From assembly GCA_017885225.1 (NCBI GenBank), contig JAFNGM010000141.1, forward strand, positions 1 through 9,717: a stretch of DNA of 9,717 bases. Direction: 5' to 3'. Numbering within the stretch: the first letter of the stretch is position 1; every line of letters starts with the position of its first letter. Source of the DNA: Syntrophaceae bacterium (GTDB lineage Bacteria > Desulfobacterota > Syntrophia > Syntrophales > UBA2185). The position numbers and the translations under genes are program-made. Below the pieces are notes generated by a model. The model was not told the DNA's origin. It saw nothing but the letters and a program-made list of their open reading frames with translations, and ran no database searches. Shown here in pieces: positions 1-6,965 of the stretch.

Positions 1-47
1 GGCCGGGGGGCCGGGGGGAGCACCCCAGCTTCTAAGAAGTAACACTT

Positions 48-76
48 GATAAGAATGCTTCACGATAAGCGTGCTT
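48..76. repeat. Imperfect 13-bp direct repeat with a small palindrome
   Basis: GATAAGAATGCTT (48-60) is followed by GATAAGCGTGCTT (64-76): 11 of 13 bases match, with a 16-bp period. The second copy is part of the perfect inverted repeat ATAAGC-GT-GCTTAT (65-78), which touches the stop codon of the radical SAM gene. It could fold as a 5-bp stem with a CGTG loop. No T tract follows in the leftward direction, so it is not a convincing terminator. Its function is unknown. Confidence 0.4.
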
Positions 77-77
77 A

Positions 78-899
78 TTAGTCAGACGTAGGTACTCCCC
101 AGAACTCACACTTTTCGCCACAGTACGGTATTTCTTTTCTCCTTCCTGATGTATGAAGTTCTCTCATTTTAATTCTTTTTTCACTATTCCAACATTGTTC
201 TAACGTTATGTCATAAAGATTTCCAAGACGTAGTTCTCCTTCTGGATCAAAGCGTACACAGCAAGACACATTACAGAATCTGTCTATTGCTAACCTTGTC
301 ATAAAATCCCAACATACACCACACTCAGGGATGGTTGCTGGTTTGCGGTATCCCACACTTCCTTTCGGCTGGTGCAGGGTTCTTCTCACAACAATCAGAC
401 CAAGTTCAAGATACTTCTCTTCGTTTTCAATATTTCCCACGAACCTCAAAGTGACAAAAGGTTTCTTATCGCCTTTTGTAGCTATGAATTCACGAAGAGT
501 CTCAAATTGAAATTTTTTTTCGGCCTTATCATCATTCTCAATTACTGAAATTGAGACCGCATCCAAATTATTTACTATCTGGTCATACTTCTCCATCAGA
601 TGTTTTCCATTAGTTACAGTGTAAACAAAACAACCTCTCTCTTTAAAAACAGTTACACCCTCTCCAAAGCGTGGATGTAACATGCTTTCGCCATTATTGT
701 GGGTTGCTATTACAACACCTTCCGGAACTTGCAAAGCAATCATCTGAATCATATCAATACTCATATCTCCATAGTTATCTATTCCGTATAATTTGTCACG
801 CTCACGTCTTCCACAATGCCAACAAGCCTTAGAACATCTTGATGTGAACTCGACATTGATTTGTGTAAGACCATTGAAACCTTTGCCCATAATAATCAT
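78..899 (-). CDS. Radical SAM protein with SPASM-like C-terminus
   Basis: Probable AdoMet radical enzyme of 273 aa, the last gene of the sugar operon visible here. The [4Fe-4S]/SAM motif CX3CX2C is C22-C26-C29, preceded by a typical first strand (INVEFTSRC). Residues 68-76 (HNNGESMLH) sit where the family's GGEP-type SAM-binding motif lies. The C-terminal third has many cysteines (C193, C196, C209, C213, C214, C236, C260, C264), as in SPASM or twitch auxiliary-cluster domains, so one or two extra Fe-S clusters are likely. Such proteins in polysaccharide loci are often of unknown substrate; sugar or aminosugar modification is an inference. A GGAG lies directly before the first ATG (one-base spacing) and 10 bases before a second in-frame ATG at 890, so the true start may be 890. 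Part of the gene is AT-rich compared with rfbH, and it contains an A8 run (coding strand) at 513-520. Confidence 0.88.
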   Translation of the reverse strand: MIIMGKGFNGLTQINVEFTSRCSKACWHCGRRERDKLYGIDNYGDMSIDMIQMIALQVPEGVVIATHNNGESMLHPRFGEGVTVFKERGCFVYTVTNGKHLMEKYDQIVNNLDAVSISVIENDDKAEKKFQFETLREFIATKGDKKPFVTLRFVGNIENEEKYLELGLIVVRRTLHQPKGSVGYRKPATIPECGVCWDFMTRLAIDRFCNVSCCVRFDPEGELRLGNLYDITLEQCWNSEKRIKMRELHTSGRRKEIPYCGEKCEFWGVPTSD

Positions 900-956
900 T
901 CTCCATAGCAGCGGCAGCGGATAAATTAGCCAATGGCTTTTATTGTATTCATAGAG

Positions 957-1823
957 CTATCCTTTTCGGCGCAACTTTTTAATAATTGGCTCCTCACGTT
1001 TAATGACTCTTTTCACACCATCACCCAGTGAGGTTTCGACCAGACGTATGTCACTTACGGTTTTTATTATACCGCTCGGTCCTAAAGATGCAGCATGATC
1101 AGATCCCCACATAGCTCTATCGAGTGTGATGTGCCGTTCCACAACGCATGCTCCGAGAGCCACAGCAGCAGAAGAAGATGCTATACCGGTCTCGTGACCG
1201 GAATAACCTATGGGTACACCATAACGTTTTTGCAGCACCGATATAACAGACAGGTTGAGTTCTTCGTAAAGTGCCGGGTAAGTACTCGTTGTATGCAATA
1301 TTATCAGATCGTCTTTCCCGAGAATATCAACGGCATGATCGATCTGTTCCAACGTGCTCATCCCCGTAGACATTATAATTGGTTTCCCTTTTGCCTTGGT
1401 ATAGCGAAGGAGATCATCGTCCGTAAGACTGGCGGATGCGATCTTATAACAGGGTACATCGAATTGAGCAATAAAATCAACAGACCCTTCGTCCCAGCAT
1501 GAAGCAAACCATGGGATCTTTTTGTCTTGACAATAATTATCGATTTCCTGATATTCTTCGAACCAAAACTCCAAACCGTATTTTAAGTCGCCATTCGTTT
1601 CTCCAAAAGGGCTCTCACGAGGTTTTGCTAATTCTTCTGCTGAATAAACGACATCAATCGTTCGCTTCTGAAATTTAACTGCATCACATCCTGAAAACTT
1701 GGCGAGGTCGATCAATCTCTTGGCGATATCAATATCGCCATTATGATTGATGCCAATCTCGGCAATGATGTAGCATGGTTGTCCATTCCCGATGCTGCTA
1801 TTGCCTATCGTTACTTGAGCCAT
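957..1823 (-). CDS. Short NeuB-family synthase (N-acetylneuraminate synthase-like, no SAF domain)
   Basis: TIM-barrel enzyme of the NeuB family, which condenses phosphoenolpyruvate with an amino- or deoxyhexose to make a nonulosonic acid (sialic, legionaminic or pseudaminic type) in the cytoplasm. Visible family motifs are AEIGINHNGD (21-30), KFQKR (50-54), STGMST (152-157), GYSGHE (206-211), ERHITLD (229-235) and a GSDHAASL loop (240-247). The histidines in GYSGHE and ERHITLD correspond to metal ligands in NeuB. Length is 288 aa; canonical NeuB is about 345 aa and ends in an SAF (antifreeze-like) domain. Here the protein stops just after the barrel (EEPIIKKLRRKG), so SAF is missing. The start is well supported by AAGGAGG four bases upstream. 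It lies 34 bp downstream of the SDR gene in the same operon. The exact sugar substrate cannot be told; no CMP-sugar synthetase is in the window. Confidence 0.9.
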   Translation of the reverse strand: MAQVTIGNSSIGNGQPCYIIAEIGINHNGDIDIAKRLIDLAKFSGCDAVKFQKRTIDVVYSAEELAKPRESPFGETNGDLKYGLEFWFEEYQEIDNYCQDKKIPWFASCWDEGSVDFIAQFDVPCYKIASASLTDDDLLRYTKAKGKPIIMSTGMSTLEQIDHAVDILGKDDLIILHTTSTYPALYEELNLSVISVLQKRYGVPIGYSGHETGIASSSAAVALGACVVERHITLDRAMWGSDHAASLGPSGIIKTVSDIRLVETSLGDGVKRVIKREEPIIKKLRRKG

Positions 1824-1857
1824 ATCGCCTCCTTATAAATTATGCTGAGAAAGTAGA

Positions 1858-2922
1858 CTATCTTTCTTGTCTCGCATACCATTTAATAGTTTTTTTAATT
1901 CCTTCTTCCAGCGAAATCCACTGATGAAGGTTCAGCTCTTTTTGTGCGCGTTTTGTATCCGGCACATACATTTCGTCTCTCTGTCCTGATATCGGTGATT
2001 TTGCAATCATCACCTCCATAGGATTTGGAAATGCCAAAGCGATGCGCTGTGCCAGATCTCTGATTGTAACAGGTTCCGCAGAACCAACATTATATGGGCG
2101 CGAACTTTCTCCCTTAAATAGAATCGTCCACAGCCAACCCATCAAGTCTGCCGCATATAAATAGGAGCGGTATGGCGTCCCATCGCCTTTGAGTATTATT
2201 GGGCCACCGTTTAGGCCGTCGCGGATGAAATTTCCTGCGGCATAGTTACTGTCCAGCGGCAAATAGGCGCCTAAAAAAGAAAAACAACGAGCGATTTTGA
2301 CTTCTATGTTGTAATTTTTTGCGTATTCGCTGCATAACAGTTCAGCCTTGAATTTTCCATCTCCATGGGCATAGCGGAAATCATCTATATTACGAGTTCC
2401 TGTGTAATCTTCAGAAATGCAGAGCATGTCTGGAGGTTGAGGGCCATAAACTGTACCGGAGCTGGTAAATAAGATTTTTTTTGTGCCGCATATCTTCGCA
2501 AAATCCAGCACATGTTTTGCAGCCTGGATCATATGATTCGTCATTAATCGGCAATTTTGTTCTTTTACATAATCCAGCGCTTCATTAGATGCATGGACGA
2601 TATAGGAGAAATTACCTATCGGAAAATCAAAATCCTTCACATCGCCGACATGAAAATTGATAGCAGGATGTGCAGCCAGATGCGGAGCTTTTTTCCGAAA
2701 TCTGTCAGGATTTCTGGTCAAAACAAGTGCCGAAGCATTTAATCCCAGTTTGTCGTTGACCCAAGCAAGACTCTCCAGGAGCCAGCATCCGAAAAATCCA
2801 GTCCCTCCAGTTATGAAGATTCGCTGATTTCGCAGCTCATCCCAAAGGTTTCCCGTATGAGTCAGGATATGGTCTAAATCGTCTGTAAGAGTATTGTGCA
2901 CTTCTCTTACCAAGACTTCCAT
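1858..2922 (-). CDS. NAD-dependent epimerase/dehydratase (extended SDR), possible CDP-sugar 4-reductase
   Basis: Extended short-chain dehydrogenase of 354 aa. The nucleotide-binding motif TGGTGFFG is at 38-45, after about 34 extra N-terminal residues. The active-site Ser/Thr strand is LFTSSGTVYG (151-160), followed by a substrate-domain segment PYRSYLYAADL (250-260). The catalytic YxxxK is irregular: the sequence reads Y184-A-H186-G-D-G-K190, so either His replaces the usual Tyr or two residues are inserted. The first 16 bases overlap the end of rfbF, which suggests translational coupling. There is only a weak GGGA nine bases before the ATG. From its place after rfbF-G-H and the reductase it may be the last step to a 3,6-dideoxyhexose (paratose/abequose-type 4-ketoreduction), but it is not clearly RfbJ or RfbS by sequence, and a dehydratase or epimerase role on another sugar is possible. 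Confidence 0.85.
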   Translation of the reverse strand: MEVLVREVHNTLTDDLDHILTHTGNLWDELRNQRIFITGGTGFFGCWLLESLAWVNDKLGLNASALVLTRNPDRFRKKAPHLAAHPAINFHVGDVKDFDFPIGNFSYIVHASNEALDYVKEQNCRLMTNHMIQAAKHVLDFAKICGTKKILFTSSGTVYGPQPPDMLCISEDYTGTRNIDDFRYAHGDGKFKAELLCSEYAKNYNIEVKIARCFSFLGAYLPLDSNYAAGNFIRDGLNGGPIILKGDGTPYRSYLYAADLMGWLWTILFKGESSRPYNVGSAEPVTIRDLAQRIALAFPNPMEVMIAKSPISGQRDEMYVPDTKRAQKELNLHQWISLEEGIKKTIKWYARQER

Positions 2923-3686
2923 GGTGGATTCCCGCTTTCCCAGAGCGAATCAAGATATCTCAAGTCGCGGGTCGTGTCCATGCACTGCCAGAAACCCTCA
3001 TGCTGATAGGCGCAGAGGTGACCATCAACCGCCAGTCTCTCCATGGGAGCGTGTTCCCACATAACGTCGCCATCTATGTAATCCAGTGCCCCTGGCTCTA
3101 TGACAAAGAATCCCCCGTTGATCCACGCTTCATGCAGGGTGGATTTCTCTTTGAAGTGGCGGATTTGGTGGCCATCAAACTGCAAAGCCCCAAAACGGGC
3201 GGGTGGCCTCACGGCGGTCAGCGTAACAAGCCCTTTCTGGGCATAATGGAAGTCAAGCAACTTACTGATGTCGACATTGCTTACTCCATCACCGTAGGTC
3301 ATCATAAAAGTTCCCTTGCTGATAAACGGTTCCAGTATTTTCATCCGCTTTCCCGTCAAAGAGGCCTGTCCTGTATCAATCAAATGGACTTGCCAAGGAT
3401 CTAACTCGTTATCGTTGATCATCTGAAAACGACCATCTCTGACAGATACAGTGAAATCGCGGTTTAAAGAATGAAATTCGTAAAAGTAGCGCTTAATTTG
3501 TTCACCTTTGTATCCCAAAGCCAGGAAAAATTCATTGAAACCATAGCGAGAGTAATGCTTCATAATATGCCAGAGAATAGGCCGACCGCCTATCTCAACC
3601 AATGGCTTGGGACGTATTTCCGTCTGTTCTGCCAGTCGTGTTCCCATTCCGCCGCACAATATGACGACGGGTATGTCTTTATTCAT
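2907..3686 (-). CDS. rfbF: Glucose-1-phosphate cytidylyltransferase
   Basis: Makes CDP-glucose and pyrophosphate from CTP and alpha-D-glucose-1-phosphate, the entry step to CDP-3,6-dideoxyhexoses. It is a sugar-nucleotidyltransferase fold with the signature GGMGTRLAEQTEIRPKP at residues 12-28. Other marks are the metal-binding TYGDGVSNVD, EAWINGGFFV, and the RfbF-typical GFWQCMDTTRDLRYL near the C-terminus. The start at 3686 gives 259 aa, close to the usual 257 aa. It is chosen because AAAGGAGG (3691-3698) lies four bases upstream. An in-frame ATG at 3707 would add seven residues but has no ribosome binding site. The stop codon lies inside the next gene (16-base overlap). The reductase gene ends about 40 bp upstream. 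Confidence 0.95.
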   Translation of the reverse strand: MNKDIPVVILCGGMGTRLAEQTEIRPKPLVEIGGRPILWHIMKHYSRYGFNEFFLALGYKGEQIKRYFYEFHSLNRDFTVSVRDGRFQMINDNELDPWQVHLIDTGQASLTGKRMKILEPFISKGTFMMTYGDGVSNVDISKLLDFHYAQKGLVTLTAVRPPARFGALQFDGHQIRHFKEKSTLHEAWINGGFFVIEPGALDYIDGDVMWEHAPMERLAVDGHLCAYQHEGFWQCMDTTRDLRYLDSLWESGNPPWKSW

Positions 3687-3690
3687 TGTG

Positions 3691-3698
3691 CCTCCTTT
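3691..3698 (-). promoter_or_regulatory. Strong ribosome binding site of rfbF
   Basis: AAAGGAGG on the minus strand, four bases before the ATG at 3686. It decides that start over the upstream in-frame ATG at 3707. Confidence 0.75.
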
Positions 3699-3725
3699 GA
3701 TAGACATCTGAGATGCGTAAATATT

Positions 3726-4466
3726 TCATTCCCAAGCATCTATTCGGATAGATTCTTCCTTTATACCTGTAATGAGTAGATCCTCAGCAAAAGCCTTAAG
3801 CATTTGAGGAGGACCTGAGATATAAAAAGTGGCCTCAAAAGGATTTCTTATCTTTGGCAACAGTACTGGCAAAGAAATGCGCCCAATGAATTCATTTTTC
3901 TCGTTCATGACGGCGGACGTGCATTGACTGTTCACATCCTCTTCCACAAAGAGAAATATGTTCAACTGAGGGATTTCTTTTGCTCGTTGTTCCAGTAAAA
4001 CCCGATAAATGAGAAGGTCTCTGTTACGCGCTCCATATGCAAGGTAGACCGTGTGCCTGAACTCCGGTTTCAGTCCATCCAGAAAGGCGGTGAAGGCAGT
4101 GATACCTGTGCCTCCCGCGATAAGCACTATATCGCTCTTGCCGTCGATGACAAAATCGCCATAGGGCAGCTTAATCCAGATACGCTGCCCCTTGTGGAGT
4201 TCTTTTTCCATACGTGCGGTGAAACGACCGCGTACGGAATAGGATATTCGCAAATTCTGGCGATGTGAGGGTGAACTTGCAATGGAGAAGACCCGAGACT
4301 CCGGCCAGAAACTGCTTGGATCGTAATCATCGAGGGCCAGGTGCAGAAATTGACCAGGGTGAAAGCGCGGCAGCGTCCGTTCCGGTTCGAGATCAAGGGT
4401 ATATACATGTTCGCCGTGGCTGACAATTTTTTCTACTTTACAGATAAGCTTTTGTACTACAGCCAT
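3726..4466 (-). CDS. FAD/NAD(P)H oxidoreductase (ferredoxin reductase-like, RfbI/AscD-related, no ferredoxin domain)
   Basis: Flavin reductase of the ferredoxin-NADP reductase superfamily, 246 aa, probably cytoplasmic. The FAD-binding barrel has PGQFLHLAL (37-45) and the RxxS motif R58-V-F-S61. The NAD(P)-binding domain has AGGTGITAF (117-125) and YISGPPQM (215-222). It ends in DAWE, a short acidic/aromatic tail. In known CDP-3,6-dideoxyhexose pathways the reductase (E3; RfbI/DdhD, AscD) passes electrons from NADH to the RfbH iron-sulfur enzyme and carries its own plant-type [2Fe-2S] domain. That domain, with its cysteine cluster, is absent here: the protein starts directly with the FAD barrel. 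Context, directly after rfbH with a 12-bp gap, makes it the likely electron donor to RfbH, either directly or through a ferredoxin encoded elsewhere. A GGTGA lies about five bases before the ATG. Confidence 0.88.
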   Translation of the reverse strand: MAVVQKLICKVEKIVSHGEHVYTLDLEPERTLPRFHPGQFLHLALDDYDPSSFWPESRVFSIASSPSHRQNLRISYSVRGRFTARMEKELHKGQRIWIKLPYGDFVIDGKSDIVLIAGGTGITAFTAFLDGLKPEFRHTVYLAYGARNRDLLIYRVLLEQRAKEIPQLNIFLFVEEDVNSQCTSAVMNEKNEFIGRISLPVLLPKIRNPFEATFYISGPPQMLKAFAEDLLITGIKEESIRIDAWE

Positions 4467-4478
4467 TCTATCACCAGA

Positions 4479-5813
4479 CTAAATTTCGATTGTGTCCGCG
4501 CGCTCACCGCGCATAAAGCGCTTGAAGGTGGTTGCGATATGTTCTAACTGATTATCATCAATGCCCGGGTAAACCCCAATGAAGAATGTATTATTCATGA
4601 TGAAGTCAGTGTTTTTCAAATCACCGACAACCCGATGAGGGATGGCTTCGTAAGCGGGGTGACAGAGCAGGTTTCCGCTGAAGAGATTGCGCGTTTCAAT
4701 CCGGTTTGTTTCCAGAAAACGCGTCAGGTCATTGCGGGAAAAGCCCGATCCCTCCCGTACAGTAATGACAAAACCAAACCAGGAAGGGCTTGAATGTTCT
4801 GTCGCTCTCGGCAGAATAAGGCGGTCTTCATAGGGCTTCAACATTTCCATAAGAGCCTGGAAGTTGGCCTTGCGCTTGGCAATAAAGGAAGGCAACTTCT
4901 TAAGTTGCGCGCACCCGATTGCTGCCTGCATATCCGTAACTTTGAGGTTATACCCAATATGGCTGTAAACATACTTGTGATCATACCCGAATGGCAGGGT
5001 GCCGAATTGCTGGCTGAAGCGCTTGCCACAGGTGTTATTTTCCCCCCCCGCGCAATAGCAGTCACGCCCCCAGTCACGAATGGAACGCACAATGCGGGCC
5101 ATAAGTTCATCGTCTGTGACGACGCAGCCCCCTTCACCCATGGTGATGTGATGTGCGGGATAAAAAGAGAATGTAGATAGGTGCCCGAAGGTTCCTGTCA
5201 ATTGTTCCCTGTATTGTGATCCGAGGGCATCGCAATTATCCTCAATGAGCCAAAGATTATGAGTTTTTACCAGATCCAAAACCACATCCAGATTGAAAGG
5301 TACTCCCATCGTGTGGGCCATCATAATGGCACGGGTTCTGGGGCTCACGGCACCGGCAAGCCGCTCAGGAATTGCGGTATAATCACCAAGATTGACATCA
5401 ACAAATACAGGTACTAGCTGGTTCTGCACAATGGGTGCCACCGTTGTGGGGAATCCAGCTGCCACAGTCAGGACTTCATCTCCCGGTTTCAGACGGCGAT
5501 CTCCCAGTTTTGGGGAGGTAAGTGCTGTCATGGCAACAAGGTTCGCCGAGGAGCCGGAGTTTACTAAGAATGCATTAGAGAGGTCGAGGTACTCTGTGAA
5601 TTCTGCCTCGAATCGCTCTGCATAGCGGTTTGCCGTAAGGTAAAAATCAAGGCTCGCGTCAATAAGATACCTGAGCTCCTCTTCATCGAAAACCCGTCCT
5701 GCATAGTGAACAAGATCACGGGAAGGATCGAACAACTTGTTCTCGAATTTCTCCCGGTAATACTGTGATACAAGGCGTAGTATTTCCGCTCTTAACATTG
5801 CTGAATCCGGCAT
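4479..5813 (-). CDS. rfbH: CDP-4-keto-6-deoxy-D-glucose 3-dehydrase (E1)
   Basis: PMP-dependent, iron-sulfur enzyme of the DegT/aminotransferase fold. With its reductase partner it removes the C3 hydroxyl of CDP-4-keto-6-deoxyglucose. Length 444 aa, usual for RfbH. The Schiff-base lysine of aminotransferases is replaced by histidine: SFYPAHHITMGEGG (216-229), with H221 at the lysine position, the hallmark of E1 dehydrases. The cysteine pattern known for the E1 [2Fe-2S] cluster, C-X57-C-X-C-X7-C, is exact: C194, C252, C254, C262. The PLP-site acidic motif LIEDNCDALGS is at 189-199. It is therefore a deoxygenating dehydrase and not an aminotransferase. AAAGGGG lies about five bases before the ATG. 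A G8 run (coding strand) lies in the loop between C254 and C262. The gene follows rfbG by 39 bp. Confidence 0.96.
   Translation of the reverse strand: MPDSAMLRAEILRLVSQYYREKFENKLFDPSRDLVHYAGRVFDEEELRYLIDASLDFYLTANRYAERFEAEFTEYLDLSNAFLVNSGSSANLVAMTALTSPKLGDRRLKPGDEVLTVAAGFPTTVAPIVQNQLVPVFVDVNLGDYTAIPERLAGAVSPRTRAIMMAHTMGVPFNLDVVLDLVKTHNLWLIEDNCDALGSQYREQLTGTFGHLSTFSFYPAHHITMGEGGCVVTDDELMARIVRSIRDWGRDCYCAGGENNTCGKRFSQQFGTLPFGYDHKYVYSHIGYNLKVTDMQAAIGCAQLKKLPSFIAKRKANFQALMEMLKPYEDRLILPRATEHSSPSWFGFVITVREGSGFSRNDLTRFLETNRIETRNLFSGNLLCHPAYEAIPHRVVGDLKNTDFIMNNTFFIGVYPGIDDNQLEHIATTFKRFMRGERADTIEI
5042..5049 (-). repeat. G8 homopolymer tract inside rfbH
   Basis: Eight consecutive C on the plus strand, read as G8 in rfbH codons 255-258, between Fe-S ligands C254 and C262. 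Adding one G gives the reading GCG GGG GGG GGA AAA TAA, an immediate stop. Losing one G leaves a wrong frame open down to about 4838. Such tracts are known phase-variation sites in surface-sugar genes of other bacteria; that role here is inference. Confidence 0.6.
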
Positions 5814-5852
5814 GTAAACCCCTTTATCCGATGTGCTTAAAAATAATCGTTG

Positions 5853-6965
5853 TTAAACACTCCAGGCTAATTTCTGCACCTTTGCCTGTTTCGTATATGT
5901 CCGTATCTGTTGAGTGCACACATCGAACATGTTTTTATCACCGGCATAGAAAGACTTGTACCAGTCTGCTGTCATGTTCAGACATTGTTCAATATTCAAC
6001 GTATTATGCCATTTGAGATATGTATGTGCCTTGTCGCAGCAGAGCCTTAATGTAAAGGCTTCGTGGGGTGAATCCGGAGTGGAAGTATCCAGCCACTTTC
6101 CAGAACCCCATTGTTCTATGAATTTGCCGACTACATCTCCTACTCTCAAGTGATCAGAATCATTTGGGCCGAAATTCCATGACCCTCTATGGAATTCAGG
6201 ATTTTCGTGAATAAGCGTCCCGAGCCATAGGTATCCGGCTATAGGTTCCAATACATGCTGCCACGGGCGAATCGCTCCCGGATTCCTGACGCCGACGGGC
6301 TTGTCCTGGACCAGCGCACGGACGCAGTCCGGTATGAGACGGTCTTCTGCCCAGTCACCGCCGCCTATCACATTGCCCGCCCGCACCGAGGCTATGCCTG
6401 TCTGCGTACCGACGAAAAAAGATTTGAGATATGCATTGAACACCAGTTCTGCACATCCCTTGGACGCGCTGTAAGGGTCATTTCCGCCCATGGGGTCGCA
6501 TTCGCGATAGCCCCAAAGCCATTCGCGATTTTCGTAACATTTATCACTTGTCACATTGACGAATGCCCTGACTGTAGGATTGAGGCGAATTGCCTCCAGG
6601 ATATTGATGGTGCCTCCCACATTTGTATCAAATGTCATTTTTGGTTCCGAATAAGAACGTCTCACAATGGCCTGAGCCGCCAGGTGAAACACAAATTCCG
6701 GCTTGTATTCTTGAAATATTTTCTTCAAATGATCGAGATCACGCACGTCGCCTATTATGTGATTAATGTGGGCCCCGAGGTTACAGGCCATATAGTTGTT
6801 TGGCTGCGTGTCCGGTTCCAGGGCATAGCCTACAACATCTGCGCCCAGTTCCTTCAGCCAGATTGCCAGCCACGATCCCTTGAAGCCGGTATGACCGGTG
6901 ACGAGGACTCTCTTGTTTTTATATATTTCATATAATTTCGTGGTTGTCATATGGTTAGTTTCCAA
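5853..6965 (-). CDS. rfbG: CDP-glucose 4,6-dehydratase
   Basis: NAD-dependent extended SDR that turns CDP-glucose into CDP-4-keto-6-deoxyglucose, the common intermediate of CDP-3,6-dideoxyhexoses. Visible motifs are VTGHTGFKGSW (22-32, Rossmann), FHLAAQAIVRRSY (93-105), NVTSDKCYENREW (137-149, with the active-site Thr/Ser-Asp-Lys region) and YSASK (Y165 to K169). RAGNVIGGGDW and RPWQHVLEP are RfbG-typical. Length is 370 aa from a TTG start at 6965, which has AAAGGA six bases upstream. An in-frame ATG at 6950 gives 365 aa, but its only nearby purine motif (GGA) lies 10 bases away. The choice is open, with better ribosome-site support for TTG. It is the first enzyme gene of the leftward operon. 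No clear own promoter is seen in the 178 bases upstream, so it may be transcribed with the regulator gene. Confidence 0.95.
   Translation of the reverse strand: METNHMTTTKLYEIYKNKRVLVTGHTGFKGSWLAIWLKELGADVVGYALEPDTQPNNYMACNLGAHINHIIGDVRDLDHLKKIFQEYKPEFVFHLAAQAIVRRSYSEPKMTFDTNVGGTINILEAIRLNPTVRAFVNVTSDKCYENREWLWGYRECDPMGGNDPYSASKGCAELVFNAYLKSFFVGTQTGIASVRAGNVIGGGDWAEDRLIPDCVRALVQDKPVGVRNPGAIRPWQHVLEPIAGYLWLGTLIHENPEFHRGSWNFGPNDSDHLRVGDVVGKFIEQWGSGKWLDTSTPDSPHEAFTLRLCCDKAHTYLKWHNTLNIEQCLNMTADWYKSFYAGDKNMFDVCTQQIRTYTKQAKVQKLAWSV

Noticed and set aside
1095..1502. Plus-strand open frame opposite the NeuB-like gene
   Set aside because: It is a shadow of a well-supported coding region and shows no domain signature.
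3705..3707. ATG at 3707 as the start of rfbF
   Set aside because: No ribosome binding site is present there, while AAAGGAGG sits just before the ATG at 3686, which also gives the family length.
5130..5170. Apparent loss of the catalytic PLP lysine in rfbH
   Set aside because: His in place of Lys is the normal hallmark of the E1 3-dehydrase, and the cysteine cluster motif is intact, so the gene is not defective.
6255..6935. Long plus-strand open frame (226 codons) opposite rfbG
   Set aside because: It lies wholly antisense to a gene with clear RfbG motifs, and its translation has no recognisable family features.
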